From NCBI GenBank assembly GCA_018647765.1, contig JABGSN010000067.1, forward strand, positions 1-40,194: a DNA stretch of 40,194 nucleotides. The letters run 5' to 3'. Numbering within the stretch: the first letter of the stretch is position 1; every line of letters starts with the position of its first letter. Source of the stretch: Oceanospirillaceae bacterium. Lineage in GTDB: Bacteria; Pseudomonadota; Gammaproteobacteria; Pseudomonadales; Balneatricaceae. Positions 1-8,442 of the stretch are shown here, one piece after another. The position numbers and the translations under genes are program-made. The notes beneath the pieces are model-generated. The model saw only the letters and a program-made list of their open reading frames with translations. It did no database searches and was not told the origin of the DNA.

Positions 1-159
1 GACTCCCTCCTGGCGCGCCACGTTCATTTCTTTAAACCCTTGTTTTAAAAGGTTTTATTGTTTAATTTAACGGAGAAACGGTACCACTTACAGTATCACT
101 TTGATAAGGTAGGGTATCCCGTGAAGTTTAAATTCAACACCAATCATGCATCCATCGTT

Positions 160-531
160 ATGAAAGTCCGTTACATGTGGCGTAAATCAGATACGTCTCC
201 GTGGTATTACCGAAGAAAACTTCCTGACGACATTAAGGCTATCTTAAAGCAACGTGGCGAACCTACGCCTGTCTCTAGAGTTAAGGCGCTGCGGACCCAC
301 AGTGATGTCCTTGCCGTGAAGTTGGTTGGGCGCGAGACTCGTAAGGATGATGAGTATTTCTACCAACTCCGCGAAGGTATCGCTACCTCTAAAGCTTTGA
401 AACTAGCTGAAAGACAGCTTAATGACCATGGACTCAAGTTAGCACCTGCTTCCGCGCAGACTGCTCCGATAGATTTAGACCTCTATTACGATAAGCTTCA
501 GGAGATGGTTGAATCGCCACTAGTTAACTAG
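160..531 (+). pseudogene. N-terminal fragment of a tyrosine integrase (DUF6538-like)
   Basis: The reading frame from the ATG at 160 gives about 123 residues that begin MKVRYMWRKSDTSPWYYRRK, which resembles the DUF6538 domain found at the N-terminus of many phage or island integrases (short aromatic/basic strand, then RRKLPDDI). The frame is open upstream to a TTG at 58, but the domain itself starts near 160. The protein stops before any core-binding or catalytic domain, so it cannot recombine DNA on its own. I read it as a truncated integrase, a remnant of an integrated element. It stands alone, with no partner gene within 200 bases. The family assignment rests on N-terminal similarity only. 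Confidence 0.6.
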
Positions 532-743
532 ACGCTTTTTAGCCTCATTTTCATATTGCTTATCACGCAGTCACCCACATTCCTCTCCAGTAATTATCTT
601 TGAAGCCTGATTGTCAGTGGTATTTTATTAATGCCTGTCAATTCGGTTTTATGGATAAAAGCAAAGCCCACGATTTTCTGACGACTGTAGGCGGTCTTCA
701 CTGTGGGTAAAAAAGTGTTAGCTCTTAAAATGAAACAGATAGA

Positions 744-1364
744 CTAGCAAATACAAGTGATCGTGTTCTTTCTTTTGTTAGTGTTAATCAATTCAGCTAT
801 ACAAGTAGCAACTGCAGTTCGCGACACTTGTAGATTTGGAAGTTTACCTTCATTGATAAGCTGATAATCAATTTCAGATTTATTGGTTAGACCTACTGCT
901 CGTAGAATGTGGTAATCAAAGCCACTGTTTATAACAGCCTGTTCCTGAGTTTCGTGCTCGCGCATCGTATGAGCAAGTAGTGTGTAGGCAATAAGTCTGC
1001 TGCCCCAACCAATCTGATGTTTGCTATCACCTATACCAGCGGCGCTTAGCAGTATGAGTGTGGGAGTGGAGTTGCTGTTGGCTTTTAAAGCATTAATGAT
1101 ATTTTCTGTGCCTAAGCTGCGAACGTTGTTCTTCATAAGCTGTTTAGTGCCCAGAGCTATGACAACAACATCGGCTTGCTCGGTAGCTAAGAAAGATAAT
1201 GATTTGTCTTCTAGCACGTCACTTTGGATATAAGTTAGACCTTTTTTTGTTGAGGTGCTGGGAATATTCCGCATCGCTGCGATTACTTCGTGACCAGCTT
1301 CTAAACATTGCTCTACAACTTGTTTGCCAGTTTGACCTGACGCTCCAAAGACAGTAATTTTCAT
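744..1364 (-). CDS. NAD(P)-binding SDR-like protein (NmrA/YwnB type)
   Basis: A 206-residue protein with an N-terminal Rossmann nucleotide-binding motif, GASGQTG at residues 7-13, followed by the alternating strand/helix pattern of the atypical short-chain dehydrogenase/NAD(P)H-binding family (YwnB/YhfK/NmrA-like). The middle strand reads VVVIALGT and the region SAAGIG corresponds to the usual substrate-side loop. Family members are cytoplasmic NAD(P)H-binding reductases or redox-sensing proteins; the substrate cannot be read from sequence. The ATG at 1364 is chosen because the Rossmann strand begins at residue 2. The gene is isolated, with no clear operon partner. Confidence 0.85.
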   Translation of the reverse strand: MKITVFGASGQTGKQVVEQCLEAGHEVIAAMRNIPSTSTKKGLTYIQSDVLEDKSLSFLATEQADVVVIALGTKQLMKNNVRSLGTENIINALKANSNSTPTLILLSAAGIGDSKHQIGWGSRLIAYTLLAHTMREHETQEQAVINSGFDYHILRAVGLTNKSEIDYQLINEGKLPNLQVSRTAVATCIAELINTNKRKNTITCIC

Positions 1365-1576
1365 AGGGTATTTTGATTTTATTAAGGTGTTCGCGCAATG
1401 GTAGCACTTAACACAAAGTGCTACAAAACAATCTATAGCGTGCCTAACATTTGGTTTTATTATGAACTCTTTCGCGGAAAACCAGGCAGTTGCATTCAGC
1501 CGAAATATCGCAATCCAGTGTTCATAGTAAATATCCTTTTAATTCCTATTCACTTAACTACATCAGCCCAACTGAA

Positions 1577-1945
1577 ATGGACTATAAAAGGTTAGAAGAG
1601 TATAAAGAAGTGCAGCGTTTAATTAAGCGGTGCCTACCTACTCCAGTTGACCCTGATGGTTGGCTCTATCAAGTTTATATGGGTGATAACTTCAATTTCA
1701 TGGATCAAAATGCAGGGTACACTCATAGACAGTCCTATGTAGCTTATGGGATCGCAGTGGAAGTGGCCAAAGTAATCGTTGACCGCTGTCTACCTGACAG
1801 TGCGGCTGGCTCTACAAACCTCTACGCTGGTTTTGCTCAGTACGGAGATATGCCATACATAACGCCCGCAGCGCCGGATGGAGTCGCCGATTTTTGTGGT
1901 CTTGACTACGCAAAAGCGCGCAGTCATATGTTGGAAAACCTATAG
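1577..1945 (+). CDS. hypothetical protein, unrecognised
   Basis: About 122 residues from the ATG at 1577; a TTG at 1490 would add 29 residues, but neither start has a clear ribosome binding site. I do not recognise the family. The protein is acidic and soluble in appearance, with no signal peptide or membrane segment, several Tyr/Asp/Gly-rich stretches (GDNFNFMDQNAGYTHRQSY) and a C-terminal part rich in Ala/Pro/Gly. It lies between the NAD(P)-binding gene and the LysR gene, transcribed opposite to both. It is probably a real gene or a recently decayed one, since the frame is open for 450 bases with protein-like composition. Confidence 0.45.
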   Translation: MDYKRLEEYKEVQRLIKRCLPTPVDPDGWLYQVYMGDNFNFMDQNAGYTHRQSYVAYGIAVEVAKVIVDRCLPDSAAGSTNLYAGFAQYGDMPYITPAAPDGVADFCGLDYAKARSHMLENL

Positions 1946-2073
1946 CCATGTTATAAGCTGGCAGGATGGGGTTTTATGGTCGAATGTTGGCCATATTCAC
2001 TGTACCACTACAACCACAACAATCTAACCCTTTTATGACGTCAAACGGTTCTGTCTGAGGCTCAAGGGAGGTA

Positions 2074-2988
2074 CTAAGTGTCTATAAACTGCCCTTGGCA
2101 CCACTGTTGTAATTGCTGAGCCACCTGGTTGAGCAACTCCACGTTTTGATGATTCTTACGGACCAGTGCACTCCATTGAATGGGTATGCTGTTTGCCGTC
2201 ACTGGTTGCGCTAATAATTCCTGCCGGTCTAAGTAGGGTTGCACCGCCCAACGGCTCAGAATCGAGCGCCCAAAACCGGCTTTGACCATCTCTATCACCG
2301 CTTCGGTATTGCCCGCACGTAAGTAGTTGTGTGGCCTACACGCGGCTGGGCGCCATAATAACTGCTCCTCAAAGCCGGTTTCATACACCGTAGAGTAAGT
2401 GATGAAGGGTTCGTTTAAGAAGTCTGTGGCAACCATATAACCGTTGTTTGGCACCGATTTATCAAGCGCACAGATGGCTACTAATTCATCCTCAAATAAT
2501 GCGTGAACGTGGGCGCCACCAGATACAAACCGACCCGCGGTAATGGCAATATCCACGTCTCCATCGAGGGTGCTGCTCATGGGCACTTTGTGGGTGTCGG
2601 TAATAAACTCAAAATATAGATTAGGCCATTGCTGTTGAATTTGCTGCAAAAAGGATGGCAGCCAGCGATAACTGTTATAGGCGAAGGTGCCAATACGGAT
2701 CACTTCGCTAGGTTCAGTGTCGGCTTTGCCCATGAGTGTAGATTCGGCTAAACCCGCTTCCATAAGAATGGTGTCTGCACTGGAGGCTAAAAACTCACCG
2801 GCCGAGGTGAGCCTCAGCCTACGCCCAATGCGAGCAAATAACTTGCTACCTAAACGTCGCTCAGCCTCTGCGATTTGGTGGCTTAAAGCGGATTGCGTAA
2901 GTCCCAGAGCTTGGGCCGCTGCCGACACTGTGCCATGGATACGCACCGCCTGCACAACTCTGTAGTGGCTTAGTTTGAGGCGTAACAT
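2074..2988 (-). CDS. LysR-family transcriptional regulator
   Basis: A 304-residue LysR-type regulator of normal family length. The winged helix-turn-helix is at about residues 10-65 (VSAAAQALGLTQSALSHQI, then ERRLGSKLF), and the rest is the periplasmic-binding-protein-like effector domain. The gene is divergent from the MttB-family gene 107 bases away, the classic arrangement for a LysR protein controlling its neighbour, so it probably regulates the methyltransferase/FAD-enzyme operon in response to a methylated amine or its breakdown product (inference). An AT-rich inverted repeat in the shared intergenic region is a candidate operator. The ATG at 2988 places the HTH at the usual distance from the N-terminus. 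Confidence 0.92.
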   Translation of the reverse strand: MLRLKLSHYRVVQAVRIHGTVSAAAQALGLTQSALSHQIAEAERRLGSKLFARIGRRLRLTSAGEFLASSADTILMEAGLAESTLMGKADTEPSEVIRIGTFAYNSYRWLPSFLQQIQQQWPNLYFEFITDTHKVPMSSTLDGDVDIAITAGRFVSGGAHVHALFEDELVAICALDKSVPNNGYMVATDFLNEPFITYSTVYETGFEEQLLWRPAACRPHNYLRAGNTEAVIEMVKAGFGRSILSRWAVQPYLDRQELLAQPVTANSIPIQWSALVRKNHQNVELLNQVAQQLQQWCQGQFIDT

Positions 2989-3019
2989 ATATTAAATAAT
3001 TTCATGATTTAGTGGCTAA

Positions 3020-3036
3020 TTATTAATTTTTAATAA
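3020..3036. promoter_or_regulatory. candidate LysR operator / divergent promoter
   Basis: A perfect 7-bp inverted repeat with a 3-base spacer (TTATTAA-TTT-TTAATAA) sits in the 107-base gap between the LysR gene and the MttB-family gene. A TATGAT -10-like hexamer follows at 3051-3056, so the repeat overlaps the expected -35 position of the rightward promoter, where LysR proteins often bind. The repeat is AT-rich and could arise by chance, so the operator role is inferred from position and symmetry. Confidence 0.4.
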
Positions 3037-3095
3037 AGCAGACCATAGCCTATGATGTTGTTTTAACGCAAGACCTATTAAAGAGTGGTATACAC

Positions 3096-4628
3096 ATGAG
3101 ACGCTCGCGCCCTAATCGCTCCAAATCCAGCCGCGCAAGTGGGGGCTGTCATCAGGCGCCGTCGCAGCAGCTACACAACCCTTATCCGCCTATGCAGTTG
3201 GTGAGTGAATCGCAACTGGAAGACATTCACCAAGCCTCGTTAACACTGTTGTGTAATACCGGCATCGACTTTCAATCACCACGGGCCGTAGAAATTCTAC
3301 GCGGCGCAGGTGCGATGGCGGATGCCGATGGCCAGCGGGTAAGATTTGACCCTGACTGGGTGATGCAAACCATTGCCACCACCCCCAGGGAGTTTGTATT
3401 GCATGGCCGCGGCCCAGACCGTCAGATCACCATGGGCGGCAGTTCTATGGCCTTTGCTATGGTGGCAAGTACGCCCAATGTGTCTGATTTGGACCGGGGC
3501 AGAATTTCTGGAAACTACGAGGACTTTTGTAATTTGTTACGCCTAGGTGAGAGCCTCAATAGCGTGCAATTACAGGCGGGTTTTCCGGTTGAGCCCTGCG
3601 ACGTCAACGTCAATATTAGGCATTTAGTGGCGGCTGAAGCCATGGCTCGGCTCACCACTAAACCGGTGGGGGGTTACGCTCTAGGCCGCCAGCGTATGCT
3701 GGACGTGATTGAAATTGCCCGTATTAGCCGGGGCATTAGCCATGCCCAATTGCTTGAGCAACCGTCTATACATACCGTAGTTAACGCCAACTCGCCGTTG
3801 ATTTACGATGCGGCATTACTGGAAGGTGCGATTGTTATGGCGCAGCACAACCAACCTGTGATCTACACGCCCTTTACTCTCGCTGGCGCCATGGCACCCA
3901 TTACTATTGCGGGTGCGCTGGTGCAACAAAATGCCGAATGTTTGGCGGGCTTGGCTTTTCACCAATGTGTTAATCCTGGCGCACCAGCTATGTATGGCAG
4001 CTTTACCTCTAATGTTGACATGAAATCGGGTTCCCCTGCCTTTGGCACCCCCGAATATAGCCAAGCCACTATTGCGTCTGGCCAACTGGCCCGTAAATAC
4101 GGTATTCCCTTACGGGCCTCCAATGCTAACGCCTCCAATGCGCCCGACGCGCAGGCCACCTACGAGTCTCAAATGTCGTTATGGGGTTGTATGATGGGGC
4201 AAGTGAATTACGTGTTACATGGCTTGGGTTGGATCGAAGGTGGCCTGTGTACCTCTTACGAAAAAATCATTATCGACGCAGAAATGATTCAAATGTTGCA
4301 GGCGTTTATGCAGCCTATGGACACCAGTACCGATGCCCTAGGGGTTGAAGCCATTGCTCAAGTGGGCCCCGGCAGCCACTTTTTTGCCTCGCCACACACT
4401 ATGTCACGCTATGAAAATGCCTTTTATTCGCCCTTGTTGTCGGATTGGTCAAATTTTGAAAACTGGCGCGACGCAGGCGCCATGAATGCCACTCAGCGGG
4501 CTAATAAAATTTGGAAAAGACTATTACAAGAGTATAAAGAACCCCAATTAGACGCAGACATTGACGCCCAGTTAACTGAGTTTGTACAACGTCGTATTAG
4601 TGAAGGTGGTGCGGCACCTGGTGTCTAA
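3096..4628 (+). CDS. MttB-family (trimethylamine methyltransferase-like) protein, non-pyrrolysine
   Basis: A 510-residue member of the trimethylamine:corrinoid methyltransferase superfamily. The first about 35 residues are basic and low-complexity, a common extension in proteobacterial members; the TIM-barrel part starts near LVSESQLEDIHQASLTLL. The reading frame has no in-frame UAG, so it is a non-pyrrolysine homologue. Characterised non-Pyl relatives such as MtgB demethylate quaternary amines (glycine betaine) and pass the methyl group to a corrinoid protein. Here it heads an operon with two FAD enzymes of the sarcosine/dimethylglycine type, which suggests use of betaine-like N-methylated compounds. 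No corrinoid carrier gene is visible beside it. The start has a GAGTGG-type binding site upstream. The exact substrate is unknown. Confidence 0.85.
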   Translation: MRRSRPNRSKSSRASGGCHQAPSQQLHNPYPPMQLVSESQLEDIHQASLTLLCNTGIDFQSPRAVEILRGAGAMADADGQRVRFDPDWVMQTIATTPREFVLHGRGPDRQITMGGSSMAFAMVASTPNVSDLDRGRISGNYEDFCNLLRLGESLNSVQLQAGFPVEPCDVNVNIRHLVAAEAMARLTTKPVGGYALGRQRMLDVIEIARISRGISHAQLLEQPSIHTVVNANSPLIYDAALLEGAIVMAQHNQPVIYTPFTLAGAMAPITIAGALVQQNAECLAGLAFHQCVNPGAPAMYGSFTSNVDMKSGSPAFGTPEYSQATIASGQLARKYGIPLRASNANASNAPDAQATYESQMSLWGCMMGQVNYVLHGLGWIEGGLCTSYEKIIIDAEMIQMLQAFMQPMDTSTDALGVEAIAQVGPGSHFFASPHTMSRYENAFYSPLLSDWSNFENWRDAGAMNATQRANKIWKRLLQEYKEPQLDADIDAQLTEFVQRRISEGGAAPGV

Positions 4629-4667
4629 GCACGGGAGGCGATTAATAACAATTAAGGAGACTCAAAC

Positions 4668-5972
4668 GTGAGCAAGCAGTATGACGTAGTGATTATAGGG
4701 GCAGGCATTATTGGTGCGGCTATCGCTTTTTCCTTAGCCCGAAGTGGCAAAAAAACACTTAACATAGATGCCTTACCGGCGTCGGGTTACGGTAGTACCA
4801 GTGGTTCTTGCGCCATTATTAGACCCTATTATTCAACCGTTGAGACCAGCGCCATTGCCCATGAAAGTCACCGCTATTGGAGTGATTGGAGTGAAATACT
4901 GGACGCAGAAGACGAACGCGGGCACGTTAAGTATCACCCCGTGGGCTGTTTGGTGGCTAAAACCGAAACCAACGGCTATCTAGCCTCTACCATGGTTATA
5001 TTAGACGCCATTGGCGCGCCCTACGATGAGCTGGATCCAGAGCAATACATGCAGCGCATGCCCATTTTTAATGTTGAATCCTATACTCCGGCCAAGCGCC
5101 CAGAGGATGACGGCTTTGGCGAACCCAACGGCAAACAAATCGGCGGCGGCGTGTTTATTCCCGAAGGCGGCTATGTGAGCGACCCGCAGCTGGCCGCCCA
5201 TAACTTACAAAGGGCCGCAGAAGCTAACGGGGCAGAGTTTATATTTAACGCTAAAGTGTCCAGTATTCGCCAGCTTAATGGCCGTATTGCAGGCATAACA
5301 CTGGCTACTGGTGAGCACATTGATGCGCCGGTAGTGGTGAACGCCGCGGGGCCCCATTCGGCTAAAATCAACGCTATGGTCGACGCCCAACAAGACATGA
5401 AGATTACCACCCGGGCACTGCGCCACGAGGTGGCCCATGTGCCATCGCCAGCTGGATTCGATTTTGAAAAACAAGGTTGTGTGTGTTCCGACAGCGATAT
5501 TCATACTTATTGCCGGCCAGAGACGGGTAACCATATTCTTATTGGCAGTGAAGACCCCGCCTGTGACGGTAAAGATTGGGTGGATCCTGATGATTACAAT
5601 AAAAACTTTACCGATCAGTGGCGTGTGCAAGCGTTACGCTTGGGTCAGCGTATACAGAACTTACCCATCCCTAACCAAGCCAAGGGCGTAGTGGAGCTCT
5701 ACGACGTTACGCCTGACTGGGCACCCATTTACGATAAATCCTGTGTACCAGGTTTTTATATGGCCATTGGCACCAGTGGTAATCAGTTTAAAAATGCGCC
5801 CATTGTGGGCGACATGATGCAGCAATTAATTACCGCCTGTGAGCAAGGCCAAGACCATGACGAGCAGCCGGTGGTATTTAAGCTTAAGTACTCTGGCCGG
5901 CCCATCGATTTAAGTATCTTTTCCCGTAATAGACACATCAACCCCAATAGCAGTGGCACAGTGCTTGGTTAA
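4668..5972 (+). CDS. FAD-dependent oxidoreductase (DAO / sarcosine oxidase beta-like)
   Basis: A 434-residue flavoprotein of the D-amino-acid-oxidase fold. The dinucleotide-binding motif GAGIIG is at residues 11-16 with the acidic residue at the end of the second strand (NIDALPASG), and the C-terminal FAD-contact segment reads MAIGTSGNQFKNAP. Family members oxidise N-methylated or secondary amino acids such as sarcosine. The GTG start at 4668 is preceded by AAGGAG at a good distance. It follows the MttB-family gene by 39 bases and precedes the DMGDH-like gene, so all three are probably one operon for stepwise oxidation of N-methyl groups. Substrate is inferred from context only. Confidence 0.85.
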   Translation: MSKQYDVVIIGAGIIGAAIAFSLARSGKKTLNIDALPASGYGSTSGSCAIIRPYYSTVETSAIAHESHRYWSDWSEILDAEDERGHVKYHPVGCLVAKTETNGYLASTMVILDAIGAPYDELDPEQYMQRMPIFNVESYTPAKRPEDDGFGEPNGKQIGGGVFIPEGGYVSDPQLAAHNLQRAAEANGAEFIFNAKVSSIRQLNGRIAGITLATGEHIDAPVVVNAAGPHSAKINAMVDAQQDMKITTRALRHEVAHVPSPAGFDFEKQGCVCSDSDIHTYCRPETGNHILIGSEDPACDGKDWVDPDDYNKNFTDQWRVQALRLGQRIQNLPIPNQAKGVVELYDVTPDWAPIYDKSCVPGFYMAIGTSGNQFKNAPIVGDMMQQLITACEQGQDHDEQPVVFKLKYSGRPIDLSIFSRNRHINPNSSGTVLG

Positions 5973-6024
5973 CTCTAAGGCCCAGCCAGAGCAAAGCAAA
6001 GCGACAGACAAAGGAACAAAGATT

Positions 6025-8442
6025 ATGAAATCACATGTAAAAGTAGCCGTTATTGGTGGTGGTGTAGTGGGTTGCTCGGTGTTGTATCACCTTACTAAGC
6101 TAGGTTGGCGTGACGTGGTACTGATCGAGCGCTCGGAGCTTACCTCGGGCTCTACATGGCATGCTGCCGGTGGTTTTCACACCTTAAACTCCGATCCCAA
6201 TATGGCCGCACTGCAGGGTTACACCATTAAGCTGTACAAAGAATTAGAAGAAATTAGTGGCCAGAACTGTGGCCTACATCACGTGGGTGGCATTACCTTA
6301 GCCGACAGCCCTGAACGAATGGACTTTTTAAAGGCGGCCCGTGCCATGCACCGGCACATGGGTTTGGATACACAAATCATCACCCCAGAGGAAATTCGCG
6401 ACCTTAGCCCCATCGTTAACACCGAAGGCGTGTTAGGTGGGTTGTACGACCCTCTAGATGGCCACTTGGACCCGTCGGGTACCACCCATGCTTACGCCAA
6501 GGCTGCGCAAAAACAAGGCGCCGAAATTTACTTACGTAACCCCGTGTTAGACCTGCATCATCGACAAGACGGCACATGGGATGTGGTCACCAAAAACGGC
6601 ACTATTCATGCCGAACATGTGGTGAATGCGGCAGGCTTGTGGGCCCGAGAGTTAGGCGCCATGGCCGGGGTGTTTTTACCTCTGCACCCCATGGAACATC
6701 AATATTTGGTTACCGACGACTTGCCTGTGGTGTTTGAACGAGACACGGAACTACCCCACGTTATGGACCCCGCCGGAGAAAGCTACCTGCGCCAAGAAGG
6801 CCGCGGTTTAGTGATTGGTATATACGAACAAGACTGTGACCCTTGGGCCGTAGACGGCACCTCGTGGGACTTTGGTCATGAATTGTTAGACAACAAGCTC
6901 GACCGCATTGGAGACGCCTTAGAATTTGCCTTTGATCGCTTTCCTTGCCTTGCCGAAGCCGGTATTAAAAATGTAGTTAATGGGCCCTTTACCTTTGCTC
7001 CAGACGGTAATCCCTTGGTTGGGCCCATCCCTGGGTTAAAGAACTACTGGTCCTGTTGCGCCGTGATGGCAGGCTTTAGCCAAGGCGGTGGCGTGGGGCT
7101 TACTTTGGCTGAATGGATGGTTTATGGCGAGCCTTCGCGCGACGTATTTGCTATGGATGTGGCCCGCTTTGGCGACTATTGTACGCCGGCGTACACCCGC
7201 AACAAGGTGAGAGAAAACTATCAAAAACGCTTTAGTATTTCTTACCCTAATGAAGAGTTACCCGTAGGTAGGCCGTTAAATACCACGCCTGCGTATGGCA
7301 TTTGGCAACAACAGCGGGCGGTATTTGGCCAAGGCTACGGTATGGAGCATGTGAATTATTTTGCCTCAGAAGGCGAGCCTCTAGAAGAGACGCCAAGCTT
7401 TCGCCGCTCTAATGCATTTGACGCGATTGGCGGCGAATGTCGAGCAGTGCGTAACAGCGTAGGCATTAACGAAGTGCATAACTTTGGCAAGTACCGAGTT
7501 AAAGGCTCTGGCGCAAAGGCCTGGCTAGACACCATTATGGCGGGCCGCATACCTAAACCCGGAAAACTGGCACTCAACCCCATGTTAAGCCAGTCGGGTA
7601 AGCTTATTGGCGACTTTACTCTCTCCTGCCTTGGTGAAGATGACTTTTTGGTAACGGCTTCGTTTGGTATGCAGGCTTACCATATGCGTTGGTTTCTAGA
7701 CCATTTGCCCGCATCTGGGGTTGAACTGAGCAACGTCTCTACCGACTTAATTGGCTTCCAAATTGCCGGGCCAAAAGCGCGTAGTGTGCTTGCCGCCACC
7801 ACTCGTTTTGATGTGTCTAATGAAGCCGTGCCCTTTTTAAGCATTCAACGAATGGAAATTGGCCAATGTGATGCGTTAGTGCAGCGGGTGAGTTATACCG
7901 GGGATTTAGGTTACGAAATTTATGTGCCTAAAGAGCAGCAAATTAGCCTGTATTACAGTTTGGCTGCGGCGGGTGAACCCTTTGGTATGAAACCTTTTGG
8001 TATGCGCGCCATGATGAGCCTACGCTTGGAGAAATCTTTTGGTTCATGGATGCGAGAATTTAAACCCGATTACACGCCACTGGAAACCGGTATGGATCGT
8101 TTTATGAGCTACGATAAAGCCGCAGATTACATTGGCAAAGACGCTGCGTTAGAGGAGCGCAATAACCCACCCCAACGTCGTTTGGTTACTTTTATAGTGG
8201 AGGCATTAGATGCCGATGTGGTGGCCGATGAACCGATTTGGAAAGATAACCAAGTGGTGGGCTACGTCACCTCTGGAGGTTATGCCCACTTTAGCGAAAA
8301 GTCAGTGGCGTTTGGTTTTGTGCCTATTGATATGATTGCAGAAGGCGCTTGCTTCGAGATCGAAATACTCGGAGAAATGCGCCCTGCAACCATTTATCAC
8401 AAGCCATTGTTTGACCCGCAAGCACAGCGAATGCGGGGCTAA
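6025..8442 (+). CDS. dimethylglycine/sarcosine dehydrogenase-like FAD-GcvT protein
   Basis: An 805-residue two-part protein from the ATG at 6025 (site AAAGGAAC just upstream); an earlier in-frame start at 5953 would overlap the preceding gene and is less likely. Residues 1-about 390 form a DAO-type FAD domain: GGGVVG at 11-16 and WHAAG at 45-49, whose His46 matches the histidine that covalently binds FAD in dimethylglycine and sarcosine dehydrogenases. The second half is a GcvT/aminomethyltransferase domain, which in the family transfers the released one-carbon unit to tetrahydrofolate. Length matches the DMGDH/SarDH family. It closes the MttB operon and its stop overlaps the stop of the convergent ureohydrolase gene. 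Confidence 0.88.
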   Translation: MKSHVKVAVIGGGVVGCSVLYHLTKLGWRDVVLIERSELTSGSTWHAAGGFHTLNSDPNMAALQGYTIKLYKELEEISGQNCGLHHVGGITLADSPERMDFLKAARAMHRHMGLDTQIITPEEIRDLSPIVNTEGVLGGLYDPLDGHLDPSGTTHAYAKAAQKQGAEIYLRNPVLDLHHRQDGTWDVVTKNGTIHAEHVVNAAGLWARELGAMAGVFLPLHPMEHQYLVTDDLPVVFERDTELPHVMDPAGESYLRQEGRGLVIGIYEQDCDPWAVDGTSWDFGHELLDNKLDRIGDALEFAFDRFPCLAEAGIKNVVNGPFTFAPDGNPLVGPIPGLKNYWSCCAVMAGFSQGGGVGLTLAEWMVYGEPSRDVFAMDVARFGDYCTPAYTRNKVRENYQKRFSISYPNEELPVGRPLNTTPAYGIWQQQRAVFGQGYGMEHVNYFASEGEPLEETPSFRRSNAFDAIGGECRAVRNSVGINEVHNFGKYRVKGSGAKAWLDTIMAGRIPKPGKLALNPMLSQSGKLIGDFTLSCLGEDDFLVTASFGMQAYHMRWFLDHLPASGVELSNVSTDLIGFQIAGPKARSVLAATTRFDVSNEAVPFLSIQRMEIGQCDALVQRVSYTGDLGYEIYVPKEQQISLYYSLAAAGEPFGMKPFGMRAMMSLRLEKSFGSWMREFKPDYTPLETGMDRFMSYDKAADYIGKDAALEERNNPPQRRLVTFIVEALDADVVADEPIWKDNQVVGYVTSGGYAHFSEKSVAFGFVPIDMIAEGACFEIEILGEMRPATIYHKPLFDPQAQRMRG

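Noticed and set aside
660-715. CCCAC/GTGGG pair considered as an integron attC site or terminator
   Set aside because: Only five paired bases with a loop of about 31 bases, and none of the conserved attC end boxes.
3096-4628. Pyrrolysine-containing MttB
   Set aside because: There is no in-frame UAG in the coding sequence and no pyl genes are in the window.
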